Shown here in pieces: positions 6,341 through 14,130 of a DNA stretch of 25,919 bases. Each line of letters opens with the position of its first letter. The first letter of the stretch is position 1. The stretch lies in NCBI GenBank assembly GCA_023392285.1, contig JAEVZK010000066.1, positions 1-25,919 of the forward strand. The letters run 5' to 3'. A program made the translations under genes and the position numbers. The notes beneath the pieces were generated by a model. The model saw only the letters and a list, made by a program, of their open reading frames with translations. It ran no database searches and had not been told where the DNA came from. The DNA is from Armatimonadota bacterium (lineage in GTDB: Bacteria > Armatimonadota > Fimbriimonadia > Fimbriimonadales > Fimbriimonadaceae).

Positions 6341-7116
6341 GACTGGAGTTCCGGGGGCTCGCTCGGCTGGTGCAATTGAACTGGTGTGCTCTTTCGCAGC
6401 TTCAAATTGAGCATCTCTACGACGAAGGCGAAAGCCATTGCGAAATACGTGTATCCCTTCGGAATCTCGACGCCAAATCCCTCGGCAACCAAGTTGACGC
6501 CGATCAGAATTAGGAACGATAGCGCCAGCATCTTCACGGTCGGATGCTTCTCCACAAACAGAGCAACGGGTTTCGAGAACAAGAGCATCAAGATGCTCGA
6601 CAGCACCACCGCCGCGATCATGATCGCAAGCTCGTTCGCCATACCGATTGCGGTGACTACGGAATCGATGGAGAAGACGATGTTCAGGATGAACATCTGC
6701 ACCATCACGGCAGAGAAGGAAGGTGAAATCTTGGCATTTAGCTCATCCGTCTCACCTTCCAACTTGTTATGAATCTCGTGAGTTGCCTTTCCGACCAAGA
6801 AGATGCCGCCAGCGATCAGCACCAAGTCCTTCACCGAAATGGGAATGCCATGGTGCTCGGGACTCAAGTTGAACCAAGGGATGGTAAAGATCGGCTCCTT
6901 TAACCGAAGAATGACTCCGATCATCAGAAGAAGCAAGATGCGGACGATCATCGCGATGACCAAGCCCAGCTTTCTAGCTCGAGGGCGGTCCTGCATCGCC
7001 AACTTGCTTGCTAGGATCGAGATGAAAATGATGTTGTCGATCCCCAGCACGACCTCCAGCACGGTGAGAGTCAGCAGGCTGATCCAGGTTTGAGGGCTTT
7101 GAAGAAGCGATTCCAT
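6337..7116 (-). CDS. TerC-family integral membrane protein
   Basis: A 259-aa polytopic membrane protein of the TerC/YgdQ type, implicated in metal ion (notably Mn2+) export and tellurite-related phenotypes. Two conserved acidic intramembrane motifs are visible: GIDNIIFIS (D27) and FSIDSVVTAIGMA (D151), within about seven hydrophobic segments. A cytoplasmic charged loop lies near 112-132. I chose ATG 7116 (MESLLQSPQTW). The frame extends upstream to 7335, but that extension lacks hydrophobic family sequence and overlaps the dihydrouridine synthase gene. The tail (PVQLHQPSEPPELQS) is Pro-rich. It is probably co-transcribed with the upstream dus gene (46-bp gap). Confidence 0.9.
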   Translation of the reverse strand: MESLLQSPQTWISLLTLTVLEVVLGIDNIIFISILASKLAMQDRPRARKLGLVIAMIVRILLLLMIGVILRLKEPIFTIPWFNLSPEHHGIPISVKDLVLIAGGIFLVGKATHEIHNKLEGETDELNAKISPSFSAVMVQMFILNIVFSIDSVVTAIGMANELAIMIAAVVLSSILMLLFSKPVALFVEKHPTVKMLALSFLILIGVNLVAEGFGVEIPKGYTYFAMAFAFVVEMLNLKLRKSTPVQLHQPSEPPELQS

Positions 7117-7162
7117 CGGGCGGTAACCGAGGATGATACCGGTCCCTGTGTTACAGGAGTTG

Positions 7163-8203
7163 CTAGGAGGCGAGCGAGAGGTGATCTGCGAATTCCCGAA
7201 GGACATCTTCGTATTCCGCATAACTGGAGCATTGAGTGAGCCGATTGCGAATCTGAGACGCGCCGGTTTCGCCTTTGATGTACATCGGAATTTGGCCGCG
7301 CAATTGACGGCTGGCACGCAGTTGTGCATCGGCAAAGCTTTGACTCTGCTTCACTTCTTCGAAGGTATCGCAGTCTCCTTCGAATGCGATCATGAGCCGA
7401 AGATGCTCCAATGCGACGTCGATTCGGTCGGACAGTGTGGGTTCCGCCGGCATTGGCTCACCCCGAATGCCCGCAGCGATCCTAGCCAGCGCCCAAGGAT
7501 TTGAGATGCAGGCGCGACCGACCATCACTCCGTCGCACCCCGTTTCACGAAGCATTCGAAGGGCGTCTTCCGGAGTTTTGACGTCGCCGTTGCCGATCAG
7601 CGGAACGGTCACTGCATTGCGGAGCTCTTTGATCAACGCCCAGTCGGCTTCTCCCTCAAAGCCTTGACGAGCAAAGCGGGCGTGAAGGGTGATCATGCTC
7701 GCACCGACATCTTGGAATCGCCGCACGAGATCAGGTGCGGCGAACAGCGAGTAGTCCCATCCGGCGCGGATTTTCACCGTGACCGGAACTCGGACGGCCT
7801 CTACGACGGCCTTAACGATCTGTTGAGCGACGTTGGGGTCCTTCAGGAGGGCTGCACCCGAGCCGGTTTTGCAGACTTTGGGGACCCAACATCCCATATT
7901 GATGTCAATCAAATCCGCGCCCATCTCTTCGGCGACCCGTGCTGTTTCCGCCATGATTTCTGGAACACCGCCAAAGATTTGGATGCCAAGCGGCCGCTCC
8001 CGAGGATCGATTCGCATCTTGCGGAGTGTCTTCGCCGCTCCGTAGTGGATGGCCATGGCACTCACAAATTCCGTGAACATCAGCCCAGGATTCGCGATCC
8101 TCTTGGCAATCAAGCGAAATGCAAGATTGCTGACGTCTTCCATGGGAGCCACTAGCAGCGGGGTTTCGATTGGAACGTTGCGGACACTGAATGCGGGAGT
8201 CAT
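7163..8203 (-). CDS. dusB: tRNA-dihydrouridine synthase (DusB-like)
   Basis: A 346-aa FMN-dependent enzyme that reduces uridine to dihydrouridine in tRNA D-loops. Family features are the TIM-barrel start LLVAPMEDVSNLAFR (16-30), INMGC with catalytic C105, KTGSGAALL (112-120), TVKIRAGWD (about 141-149), GNGDVKTPEDA and GVMVGRA for FMN phosphate binding, and a helical tRNA-binding C-terminal domain. The catalytic loop reads GCWVPK instead of the usual GCPVxK: a tryptophan follows the cysteine and the proline is displaced by two. The start ATG 8203 gives a typical N-terminus. It is divergent from the PEP-CTERM gene. Assignment to DusB among Dus subfamilies is an inference from the MEDV signature. 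Confidence 0.9.
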   Translation of the reverse strand: MTPAFSVRNVPIETPLLVAPMEDVSNLAFRLIAKRIANPGLMFTEFVSAMAIHYGAAKTLRKMRIDPRERPLGIQIFGGVPEIMAETARVAEEMGADLIDINMGCWVPKVCKTGSGAALLKDPNVAQQIVKAVVEAVRVPVTVKIRAGWDYSLFAAPDLVRRFQDVGASMITLHARFARQGFEGEADWALIKELRNAVTVPLIGNGDVKTPEDALRMLRETGCDGVMVGRACISNPWALARIAAGIRGEPMPAEPTLSDRIDVALEHLRLMIAFEGDCDTFEEVKQSQSFADAQLRASRQLRGQIPMYIKGETGASQIRNRLTQCSSYAEYEDVLREFADHLSLAS

Positions 8204-8264
8204 AAACGGCTGATACTTTTACGAGAGCGACGATTTCGGAACTTCTACGGCTCGAAATGTGACA

Positions 8265-8270
8265 TATAAT
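8265..8270 (+). promoter_or_regulatory. Perfect -10 (TATAAT) of the PEP-CTERM protease gene
   Basis: TATAAT followed by a leader of about 45 nt with a good Shine-Dalgarno GGAG (8312-8315) 5 nt before ATG 8321. Unlike most genes in the window, this one has a conventional 5' leader. The -35 region is weak (TTCTAC at 8243). Confidence 0.55.
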
Positions 8271-8320
8271 GCAGTTGTAATTCAAACGCGCTTATTCGTT
8301 TGCTATTTGTTGGAGATTAG

Positions 8321-9163
8321 ATGAAAAAGAGTTGGCTTGTACTCGGCTTAACGCTTGCATGCGCGCAGGCTTCCTTTGCGGTTGTTGCCACCAACGGCAC
8401 CGAAACCCCAATCGACTCAGTTTACACTTGGGTTGGCCAAGTGAATGGTGCTTCCTGTGTCGCGATCGGCAGTCGCACCGTAGTTACGGCCCGACACGTG
8501 GGGGCAGGCCCGGTGACCATCGCCGGGAACACTTACAACGTGTTGAGCAGCGCAACTTCGTCAGATTACGACATCACGGTGATCAATCTCACCAGTGACT
8601 TGCCCGGCTGGTACAACATCGGCACTTCCATTCAAACCGGCGCCACCATCACGATGGTTGGTTATGGCATCTCGGGTGGGGTGAATGCGAACGGCAATGG
8701 TTACGATCTGAATTTTCCAGGCGGCACGCGCCACGCGGGAAACAACACCATCGACTTTTTCCAGAACGTGGACTACGGAGACGGCTCACACGCGGGTCCT
8801 TCCATGCTGTCCTTGCTTGACGCGGCACCCGAAGCGGCGGTCGCCGCCGGTGACTCTGGCGGTGGCTGGTTCGCGAATGGAAACCTGGTTGGATTGAGCC
8901 TATTTACGTTCAACTTAACGGACGGAGGCTCTGGTCCCCTTTATGGCGACTACGGGTTTGGAAGCGCGAACACGAACGGATTCAATGTCAATGGAAACGT
9001 TGGTGGTCCTGGCGACGCTTACTTCGGAAGTGGCGCTTTGAACCTTACCGACGCTGGTGTGCGCAGCTTTATTACCGCGAACACCGTACCCGAGCCTGCA
9101 TCGCTGATTGCGATCGGAACCGGCATTGCTGCGGCGCTTGCGCGACGGCGAAAGAAAGCCTAA
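8321..9163 (+). CDS. PEP-CTERM-anchored trypsin-like serine protease
   Basis: A 280-aa secreted protein. Residues 1-20 form a signal peptide (KKSW, hydrophobic core, ASFA-VV cleavage). The body resembles a chymotrypsin-fold protease: histidine motif VVTARHV (H59; TARH rather than TAAH), aspartate in SDYDITVINL (D84) and serine in AAGDSGGGWF (S179), with the usual GDSGG. The C-terminus is a complete PEP-CTERM sorting signal: VPEPA (256-260), a hydrophobic helix and an RRRKKA tail. It is thus predicted to be handled by an exosortase and placed at the cell surface or in the exopolysaccharide. It is Asn/Gly-rich between 115 and 240. The gene is monocistronic, with its own promoter and terminator. 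Confidence 0.88.
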   Translation: MKKSWLVLGLTLACAQASFAVVATNGTETPIDSVYTWVGQVNGASCVAIGSRTVVTARHVGAGPVTIAGNTYNVLSSATSSDYDITVINLTSDLPGWYNIGTSIQTGATITMVGYGISGGVNANGNGYDLNFPGGTRHAGNNTIDFFQNVDYGDGSHAGPSMLSLLDAAPEAAVAAGDSGGGWFANGNLVGLSLFTFNLTDGGSGPLYGDYGFGSANTNGFNVNGNVGGPGDAYFGSGALNLTDAGVRSFITANTVPEPASLIAIGTGIAAALARRRKKA

Positions 9164-9184
9164 ATTTTCAGATCTTCACCCTAT

Positions 9185-9214
9185 CAGCCGACCTGGCGGG
9201 TCGGCTGTTTTTTT
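9185..9214 (+). terminator. Rho-independent terminator
   Basis: A perfect 9-bp stem CAGCCGACC/GGTCGGCTG with a 5-nt loop, followed by seven T residues (9208-9214), 21 bp after the protease stop codon. It is the clearest terminator in the window. Confidence 0.93.
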
Positions 9215-9240
9215 ATCTTCATTCTTGGCAGAATGGAAGG

Positions 9241-10401
9241 GTGAAACCGAGGCTTAATGTTGGTCTGATCGGCTACCAATTCATGGGCAAAGCCCACAGC
9301 AATGCGTATCGGCAAGTGGGCCATTTCTTCGACCTGCCTTATGATCTGTCGATGCACACTCTTTGCGGCCGAACTCAAACGGCTGTTGAGCGCGCTGCCG
9401 AGCAGCTCGGCTGGAAGAAAGTCTCGCTTGATTGGTGGGACGTAGTCAGCGATCCCGAGATCGATATCGTGGACATCGCCACGCCGGGGGACTCCCATTG
9501 CGAGATCGCGATAGAAGCGGCAAGAAACGGCAAAATCGTCTTTTGCGAGAAGCCGATCGGCAATTCGCTGCCGGAGGCAAAGGAGATGTTAGAGGCAGTG
9601 GAGCGGGCTGGAGTGCCGCATGCCGTGTTTCACAACTACCGGAAGGCCCCTGCGGTGGCTCTCGCCAAGCAACTCATCGACGAAGATCGGATTGGAACCA
9701 TCTACCACTATCGCGCTACCTACCTTCAGGATTGGATCGCCGATCCCAACTTTCCTCTTGTCTGGCGGCTTCAAAAGGAGCGTGCTGGAAGCGGCGCTCA
9801 CGGGGATATCAACGCACACATCATCGATCTTGCGCGGTTTCTTGTAGGCGAGATTTCTGAAGTGAGCGGGCTTCTTCATACGTTCATCAAGGAGCGACCC
9901 TTAGCGGGCCAGATTGATGCCAGGCTTGGTGCTTTGACCCATGTTGGCGTTGGAGCCGTAACGGTAGATGATGCGGCGATGTTCCTCGCCCAGTTTGACA
10001 ATGGTGCCCTCGGTACGTTTGAGGCCAGTCGCTTCGCAGTTGGGCGCAAGAACTATAATCGGTTCGAAATTAATGGATCGAAGGGCTCGGTGGTTTTTAA
10101 CCTCGAACGGATGAACGAGCTCGAATTCTACGATAACAAGGAGAGTGAAGAGACGCACGGTTTTCGCACCATCCAGGCGACTGAGACTTCGCACCCTTAC
10201 GCGAAGCATTATTGGCCGGTGGGTCACATCATTGGCTACGAGCACACGTTCATCAACCTAATCGCGGATGCGATCCGAGCTATAGGAGAAAATCGGCTTC
10301 CCAGTCCCAATTTCTATGACGGATTGCGCAACCAAGAGGTCTTGGACGCGGTCGAAAGATCAAGCGCCTCAAGAAAATGGGTTCGGGTCTCTGGAGATTA
10401 G
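9241..10401 (+). CDS. Gfo/Idh/MocA family oxidoreductase
   Basis: A 386-aa sugar-type dehydrogenase. The Rossmann start is LNVGLIGYQFMGKAHSNAY (5-23). The catalytic-lysine motif is CEKP (102-105, K104). The C-terminal domain has GSGAHGDINAHIIDLARF with D188 and H192. The motif QDW.....PLVWR (162-175) and the length fit the group that includes myo-inositol and levoglucosan-type dehydrogenases; substrate not determinable. The GTG start at 9241 is supported by a GGAAGG Shine-Dalgarno immediately upstream; the nearby ATG 9233 hits a stop at once. It lies between the protease terminator and the large envelope-protein gene, with a 182-bp gap downstream. Confidence 0.92.
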   Translation: MKPRLNVGLIGYQFMGKAHSNAYRQVGHFFDLPYDLSMHTLCGRTQTAVERAAEQLGWKKVSLDWWDVVSDPEIDIVDIATPGDSHCEIAIEAARNGKIVFCEKPIGNSLPEAKEMLEAVERAGVPHAVFHNYRKAPAVALAKQLIDEDRIGTIYHYRATYLQDWIADPNFPLVWRLQKERAGSGAHGDINAHIIDLARFLVGEISEVSGLLHTFIKERPLAGQIDARLGALTHVGVGAVTVDDAAMFLAQFDNGALGTFEASRFAVGRKNYNRFEINGSKGSVVFNLERMNELEFYDNKESEETHGFRTIQATETSHPYAKHYWPVGHIIGYEHTFINLIADAIRAIGENRLPSPNFYDGLRNQEVLDAVERSSASRKWVRVSGD

Positions 10402-10494
10402 TGGAAAAACTCCGAAAATTACCGTAATCCTTTGAGGGGCTCAGCAGTCTGAATAAGTAGTTCAGCTTGGTTAGGCAGGGACGCTTAACGGAAC

Positions 10495-10512
10495 GTTGTC
10501 TCGATAGACAAC
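10495..10512. repeat. Small perfect hairpin in the leader of the large envelope gene
   Basis: GTTGTCT, a CGAT loop and AGACAAC form a 7-bp perfect stem with a tetraloop. It lies upstream of the larger inverted repeat at 10515-10557. No T-run follows, so it is not a canonical terminator. Confidence 0.5.
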
Positions 10513-10514
10513 TA

Positions 10515-10557
10515 TCAATTCAATAAATTCTCAGTTCGAACGAGTTTATTGAGTTGA
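10515..10557. promoter_or_regulatory. AT-rich 16-bp inverted repeat upstream of the large envelope gene
   Basis: TCAATTCAATAAATTC (10515-10530) and GAGTTTATTGAGTTGA (10542-10557) pair at 14 of 16 positions around an 11-nt loop. The right arm contains TTGAGT (10549-10554), a possible -35, 16 bp before TAGGAT (10571-10576). The repeat therefore overlaps the likely promoter and could be an operator, or an RNA hairpin closing the upstream transcript. Confidence 0.5.
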
Positions 10558-10570
10558 AAGCAGGCTAAAA

Positions 10571-10576
10571 TAGGAT
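10571..10576 (+). promoter_or_regulatory. -10-like box (TAGGAT) of the large envelope gene
   Basis: TAGGAT ends 7 nt before the TTG start at 10584, with TTGAGT 16 bp upstream as a possible -35. The embedded AGGA could instead serve as a Shine-Dalgarno. Confidence 0.4.
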
Positions 10577-10583
10577 TGGGTAA

Positions 10584-13500
10584 TTGGCGAAACTGAACTG
10601 GAGATCGATAGGCTGGGTAGCCATGGCGACGCTTTCAACGGCAGCGTTCGCACAGTCGCCCCTGAGCGGCGACTCCGGAACGCAAAATGCGAATGCGCCA
10701 GTCATGTCAGGAACTCCCGCGTTCGACTTGATTCAGTTAAATGGCCTCGGTCCCGGCGTTCCACTCCGCAAAGGAAATGTGGTGCCGAATTCAGAACGAG
10801 TTCAGCTGGACAACCTCATGCTCCAATCAGGTGCCGACTACGGCATGGATTACGTGGCCGGTGTCGTCTATCTGAAGCGCGCGATCAGGCCGGGGATGTC
10901 GCTGACCGTCTATTATCGGTACGACGATAAGGCACCCGCGCCAGAGCCGGATAAAGTCAACGGACTAGCAACCATGAAATTGGAGTTGCTCCCGGGCCAG
11001 TTCGGTATCTTGGCCGGACTCGGAATGGCGGAGCGGAACGGAAACGGGACGACTTCAACGACTAACCTGTTCGGCTTCAACAACAGCTTGTCTTTCGGCA
11101 GTTCGTCGCTGAAAGGTCTTCTGCTCTACGGCCAAAAACAGAAGGTCAACAGCGTCGGTTTGATGGGATTCCAAGGCGGAGACGCCGCTCAGGACTACGG
11201 CAACTCGTCTCTGATTCTCCAGAAGCTTTCGTCCAAAATCGGAAAGGGCACGATTGAGGCTGAGTACCAAAACGTCAGCAAGAATTTCAACAATTTTGGG
11301 TCGGCTCTCGCTGCTGGCTACGACGCGAAGGTCGTGGATCAACTTGCGAAGGAAAAGGGGCTGAAGCGGATTGGTTTAGGCTTCCAAAACATGAGCTTCG
11401 GCTCGCTGAGTCTAGATCAATCGTATCGGACCGTCTCCGATGGAGGCGAATCCATCACTTGGAACAAGTTCGGTCTGAAGCAGAACGGGCTATCGCTGAA
11501 TTACAGCACGCAACACGTCGACAGCGGATTCACTCGCTTCAACGATCTTTCGGAAGCAGATCGTGCTCAGCTTGCTAAGGAAGCCGGAATGAGTCGGCAG
11601 AACCTTGGCCTCGATCTTGCACAGAAGTTCGGAAAGATCTCCTTTGCTCAAAATTCGATCGACGACGGGTCGGGGAACGACATTCAGCAACGGACTTTCG
11701 CGGTGGACACAAGCAAGCTGAAGTTCACCTATGGCGATCAAACGGTCAGCAAGAATTTCTCCAAGATTGCCAATATTCTTCCAAACGAGCAGGCCATGTT
11801 TGGGGCCGATCTGGGCGTGCATCGCCAGTGGATGACGTTCGATGCCACCCTGGCGGCGGGAATGCAGCCCCTCCACTATGCTTCGCTCAATCTCTCAGCC
11901 GAGGGCGGCGATTACCGCAGTAGCGATCTTTCCTTGGGTGGAAAGACGTGGAGCTTGGAGCACAGCAGCCAGAGTGTCGATCCCGGCTTCCGTAATTTCA
12001 GCGCGTTGAACGCTAGTGCGGACGCCAGTCTCAAGTCCATCGCCAACATGTACGGCTCCGGCCTGAAGCCCAATGGAGACGACAAAAATAGATTTTTGAG
12101 TCTTTCCGGAATTTCCAGGGACTTCACGCAGCTTTCTTTGACGCCGCTGAAGGACATCAAGTTTTCGGTCGGACGGGTCGGTCTCACCAAGGGAACGGAC
12201 TCTGCATCACTCGATACGGTTTCGCTCAGTACGAAGAAGATGGCCTTTGATTACAAGCGCCAAAAGCTGGGTGTTCAATTTGATCCCAATCAGCTAATGA
12301 GCTTCGAACGGGAGCGGTTCGGAGTTCTTCCTGGCCTGAATCGGACGGATATTAGTTTTTCGATGGACCTCGGAGGAAACCGCAAGCTGGCGGTTGCCAC
12401 GACCGAGGCGAACGTAGGGAACGATGGGATGAAGCGCGAGTCGATCAAGTACGACGACAAATCGCTACATCTTGAAGCGAACATGCGGAATGTTGGCAGC
12501 CACTTTGACGGAATTTCGACGATGCTCGATCCGGAAAAGGATCTTCTGACCACGCTGAAAGGCTTTAGCCAAAAAGACTATAAGGTGCAATGGCAAATTC
12601 TGCCTGGTCTCAAGCTCGACGCTCAGATGTTCGACGCCAACTCCGATGACCTCAGTCAACAGAAAAAGCTGAGCAACCTCTTCCTTGTCTACAAGCCGAA
12701 CGACAAGATGGAGGTCAGCTACCTCCGATTCGAGAACAAGCTGGACGACCCATCCGCCTTGTTGTTTGCCAACAGCGTCGAGCGTTTTACCTTCTTCAAG
12801 GATTTAGGTCGGCTCGGCAAGTTTTCTTACCTCAAGGAAAAGCAGACGAACGACGGATCCCAGACCGCTCTGCCCGACTCCGAGAAGCAGGTGATCGCTT
12901 ATGAGACGAAGCTCGACAACAAGACGAGCGTCCGAACAGAGCAGACGACCACCAGCTACGATAATGGCGACAAGGAGAACATCAGCTCCAACACCATCAG
13001 CACTGAGCTGACAAAGAAGCTCGGTGTTAGCGTTTCCGACGTCAACATTGACCGAGGCGGCTCGGATCGGGATGAGAAGAAGCGAAACTACGGCTTCTGG
13101 CTGGATTTTGGAAAAGGACTGCGCTTCAACTGGGGCTACGCCAAGCAGTTAACCGGAGAAATGGAGACGATGCAGACGCAGTCGACTCTATCCGGAGGAA
13201 CCTTGGGCAACTGGAAGATTGGCGACAGTTCCTATGGCATGAACACTTGGGAGCAGGATGATCGCACCCAAGCCGCGACGAAGTTCTCTCTTAGTACGGT
13301 GAAGCCGTTCAAGCTCGGATTCTTGACGAACATGATGCTCAATGTAGGTGTAGACAGCGCCTCCGATCGCGCCACCTTCATCAGAGACAACAAGGTTCTC
13401 AATGTCACCGGAAAAATTGGATCCAATGAGCTTGGATTCGATTACCGAACCCAGGTGGCGCAGGATGGACGGCGAGGGATCGATCGGGTTTTCCAGTTTA

Positions 13501-14108
13501 AGACCGACCAATCAGACAAGCGATGGCTGAAAGGCAGCATGTTCTACAAGGTTAGAACTCTGCCCGACGGCAAGCAGATCATGATTCGGGACATCAGCTA
13601 CACGCTGCGGCCGACGAAGGAAATCCAGGTCACGAATTCCCTTCAGACCAATCCTGAGCAGCCGAATGGCGGTGTCATGCTTGGATCCCTGACGAGCGCG
13701 GATCGCCGCAACAAGTGGTCGCTGGAATACAAACCCTCTACGAAGCCGGATTCACATATGAATCAGTTGACCTTTGGCGCAACCTGGGATGAGCTCATCA
13801 ATGATCAGACGCACAACCTGTCGCGTACAGGTGGAGCGACCCTGAAGATTGACTTTGCGAACAGCAAAGACATCAAGGCGGATGATTTCAATCGTTCGAG
13901 CTTGCAGCTGTTCTACGGCCTTGAGCAGAACAATACGGGCGATCTGCGACGCCTGGCACAACGCTACAGCTTGCAGTTCGACCAGCGCCCCGGACCAAAC
14001 CAGACGCTAAGCTTCCTGCTTGGAAATCTGAGCTATGAGCACAGTTTTGCGGATGGCTTCAGCCGCAACAACTGGACGATCCGCACCGATTATCAGATCC
14101 GCTTCTAA
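10584..14108 (+). CDS. Large repeat-containing predicted outer-membrane protein, 1174 aa
   Basis: No recognised family for the whole protein. Residues 1-23 form a signal peptide ending AAFA-QS, which supports the TTG start. Residues 44-114 form a beta domain with NSERVQLDNLMLQSG, DYGMDYVAGVVYL and LTVYYRYDD, like small domains of SprA-type outer-membrane proteins. Residues about 170-690 hold roughly six degenerate modules of 75-98 residues. Each has amphipathic beta strands followed by a signature V(S/D)xxFxxF then a short helix and Gly (227, 306, 382, 457, 555 and 629). Residues 690-1174 alternate short amphipathic strands with charged turns, and the chain ends TDYQIRF, an aromatic C-terminus typical of beta-barrels. 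I infer an outer-membrane beta-barrel or surface protein. No cysteines were noticed. Confidence 0.8.
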   Translation: MAKLNWRSIGWVAMATLSTAAFAQSPLSGDSGTQNANAPVMSGTPAFDLIQLNGLGPGVPLRKGNVVPNSERVQLDNLMLQSGADYGMDYVAGVVYLKRAIRPGMSLTVYYRYDDKAPAPEPDKVNGLATMKLELLPGQFGILAGLGMAERNGNGTTSTTNLFGFNNSLSFGSSSLKGLLLYGQKQKVNSVGLMGFQGGDAAQDYGNSSLILQKLSSKIGKGTIEAEYQNVSKNFNNFGSALAAGYDAKVVDQLAKEKGLKRIGLGFQNMSFGSLSLDQSYRTVSDGGESITWNKFGLKQNGLSLNYSTQHVDSGFTRFNDLSEADRAQLAKEAGMSRQNLGLDLAQKFGKISFAQNSIDDGSGNDIQQRTFAVDTSKLKFTYGDQTVSKNFSKIANILPNEQAMFGADLGVHRQWMTFDATLAAGMQPLHYASLNLSAEGGDYRSSDLSLGGKTWSLEHSSQSVDPGFRNFSALNASADASLKSIANMYGSGLKPNGDDKNRFLSLSGISRDFTQLSLTPLKDIKFSVGRVGLTKGTDSASLDTVSLSTKKMAFDYKRQKLGVQFDPNQLMSFERERFGVLPGLNRTDISFSMDLGGNRKLAVATTEANVGNDGMKRESIKYDDKSLHLEANMRNVGSHFDGISTMLDPEKDLLTTLKGFSQKDYKVQWQILPGLKLDAQMFDANSDDLSQQKKLSNLFLVYKPNDKMEVSYLRFENKLDDPSALLFANSVERFTFFKDLGRLGKFSYLKEKQTNDGSQTALPDSEKQVIAYETKLDNKTSVRTEQTTTSYDNGDKENISSNTISTELTKKLGVSVSDVNIDRGGSDRDEKKRNYGFWLDFGKGLRFNWGYAKQLTGEMETMQTQSTLSGGTLGNWKIGDSSYGMNTWEQDDRTQAATKFSLSTVKPFKLGFLTNMMLNVGVDSASDRATFIRDNKVLNVTGKIGSNELGFDYRTQVAQDGRRGIDRVFQFKTDQSDKRWLKGSMFYKVRTLPDGKQIMIRDISYTLRPTKEIQVTNSLQTNPEQPNGGVMLGSLTSADRRNKWSLEYKPSTKPDSHMNQLTFGATWDELINDQTHNLSRTGGATLKIDFANSKDIKADDFNRSSLQLFYGLEQNNTGDLRRLAQRYSLQFDQRPGPNQTLSFLLGNLSYEHSFADGFSRNNWTIRTDYQIRF

Positions 14109-14118
14109 GGCTCTCCGG

Positions 14119-14124
14119 TACCCT
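14119..14124 (+). promoter_or_regulatory. -10-like box (TACCCT)
   Basis: TACCCT ends 6 nt before ATG 14131. The GAGG between them (14125-14128) is too close to the start for an ideal Shine-Dalgarno. It may be an internal promoter or coincidence. Confidence 0.25.
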
Positions 14125-14130
14125 GAGGAA

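Noticed and set aside
7117..7335. N-terminal extension of the TerC protein
   Set aside because: The extra 73 residues are not hydrophobic, do not fit the family and overlap the dus gene; ATG 7116 gives the standard TerC start.
10402..10583. Possible cyclic-di-GMP riboswitch in the leader of the envelope gene
   Set aside because: A GGGACGC-like string is present, but the paired helices and conserved bases of that class are not. Only generic hairpins can be supported.
14035..14130. Upstream start for the DUF4380-like protein
   Set aside because: It would overlap the end of the 1174-aa gene and adds sequence unlike the family; ATG 14131 has a plausible ribosome site.
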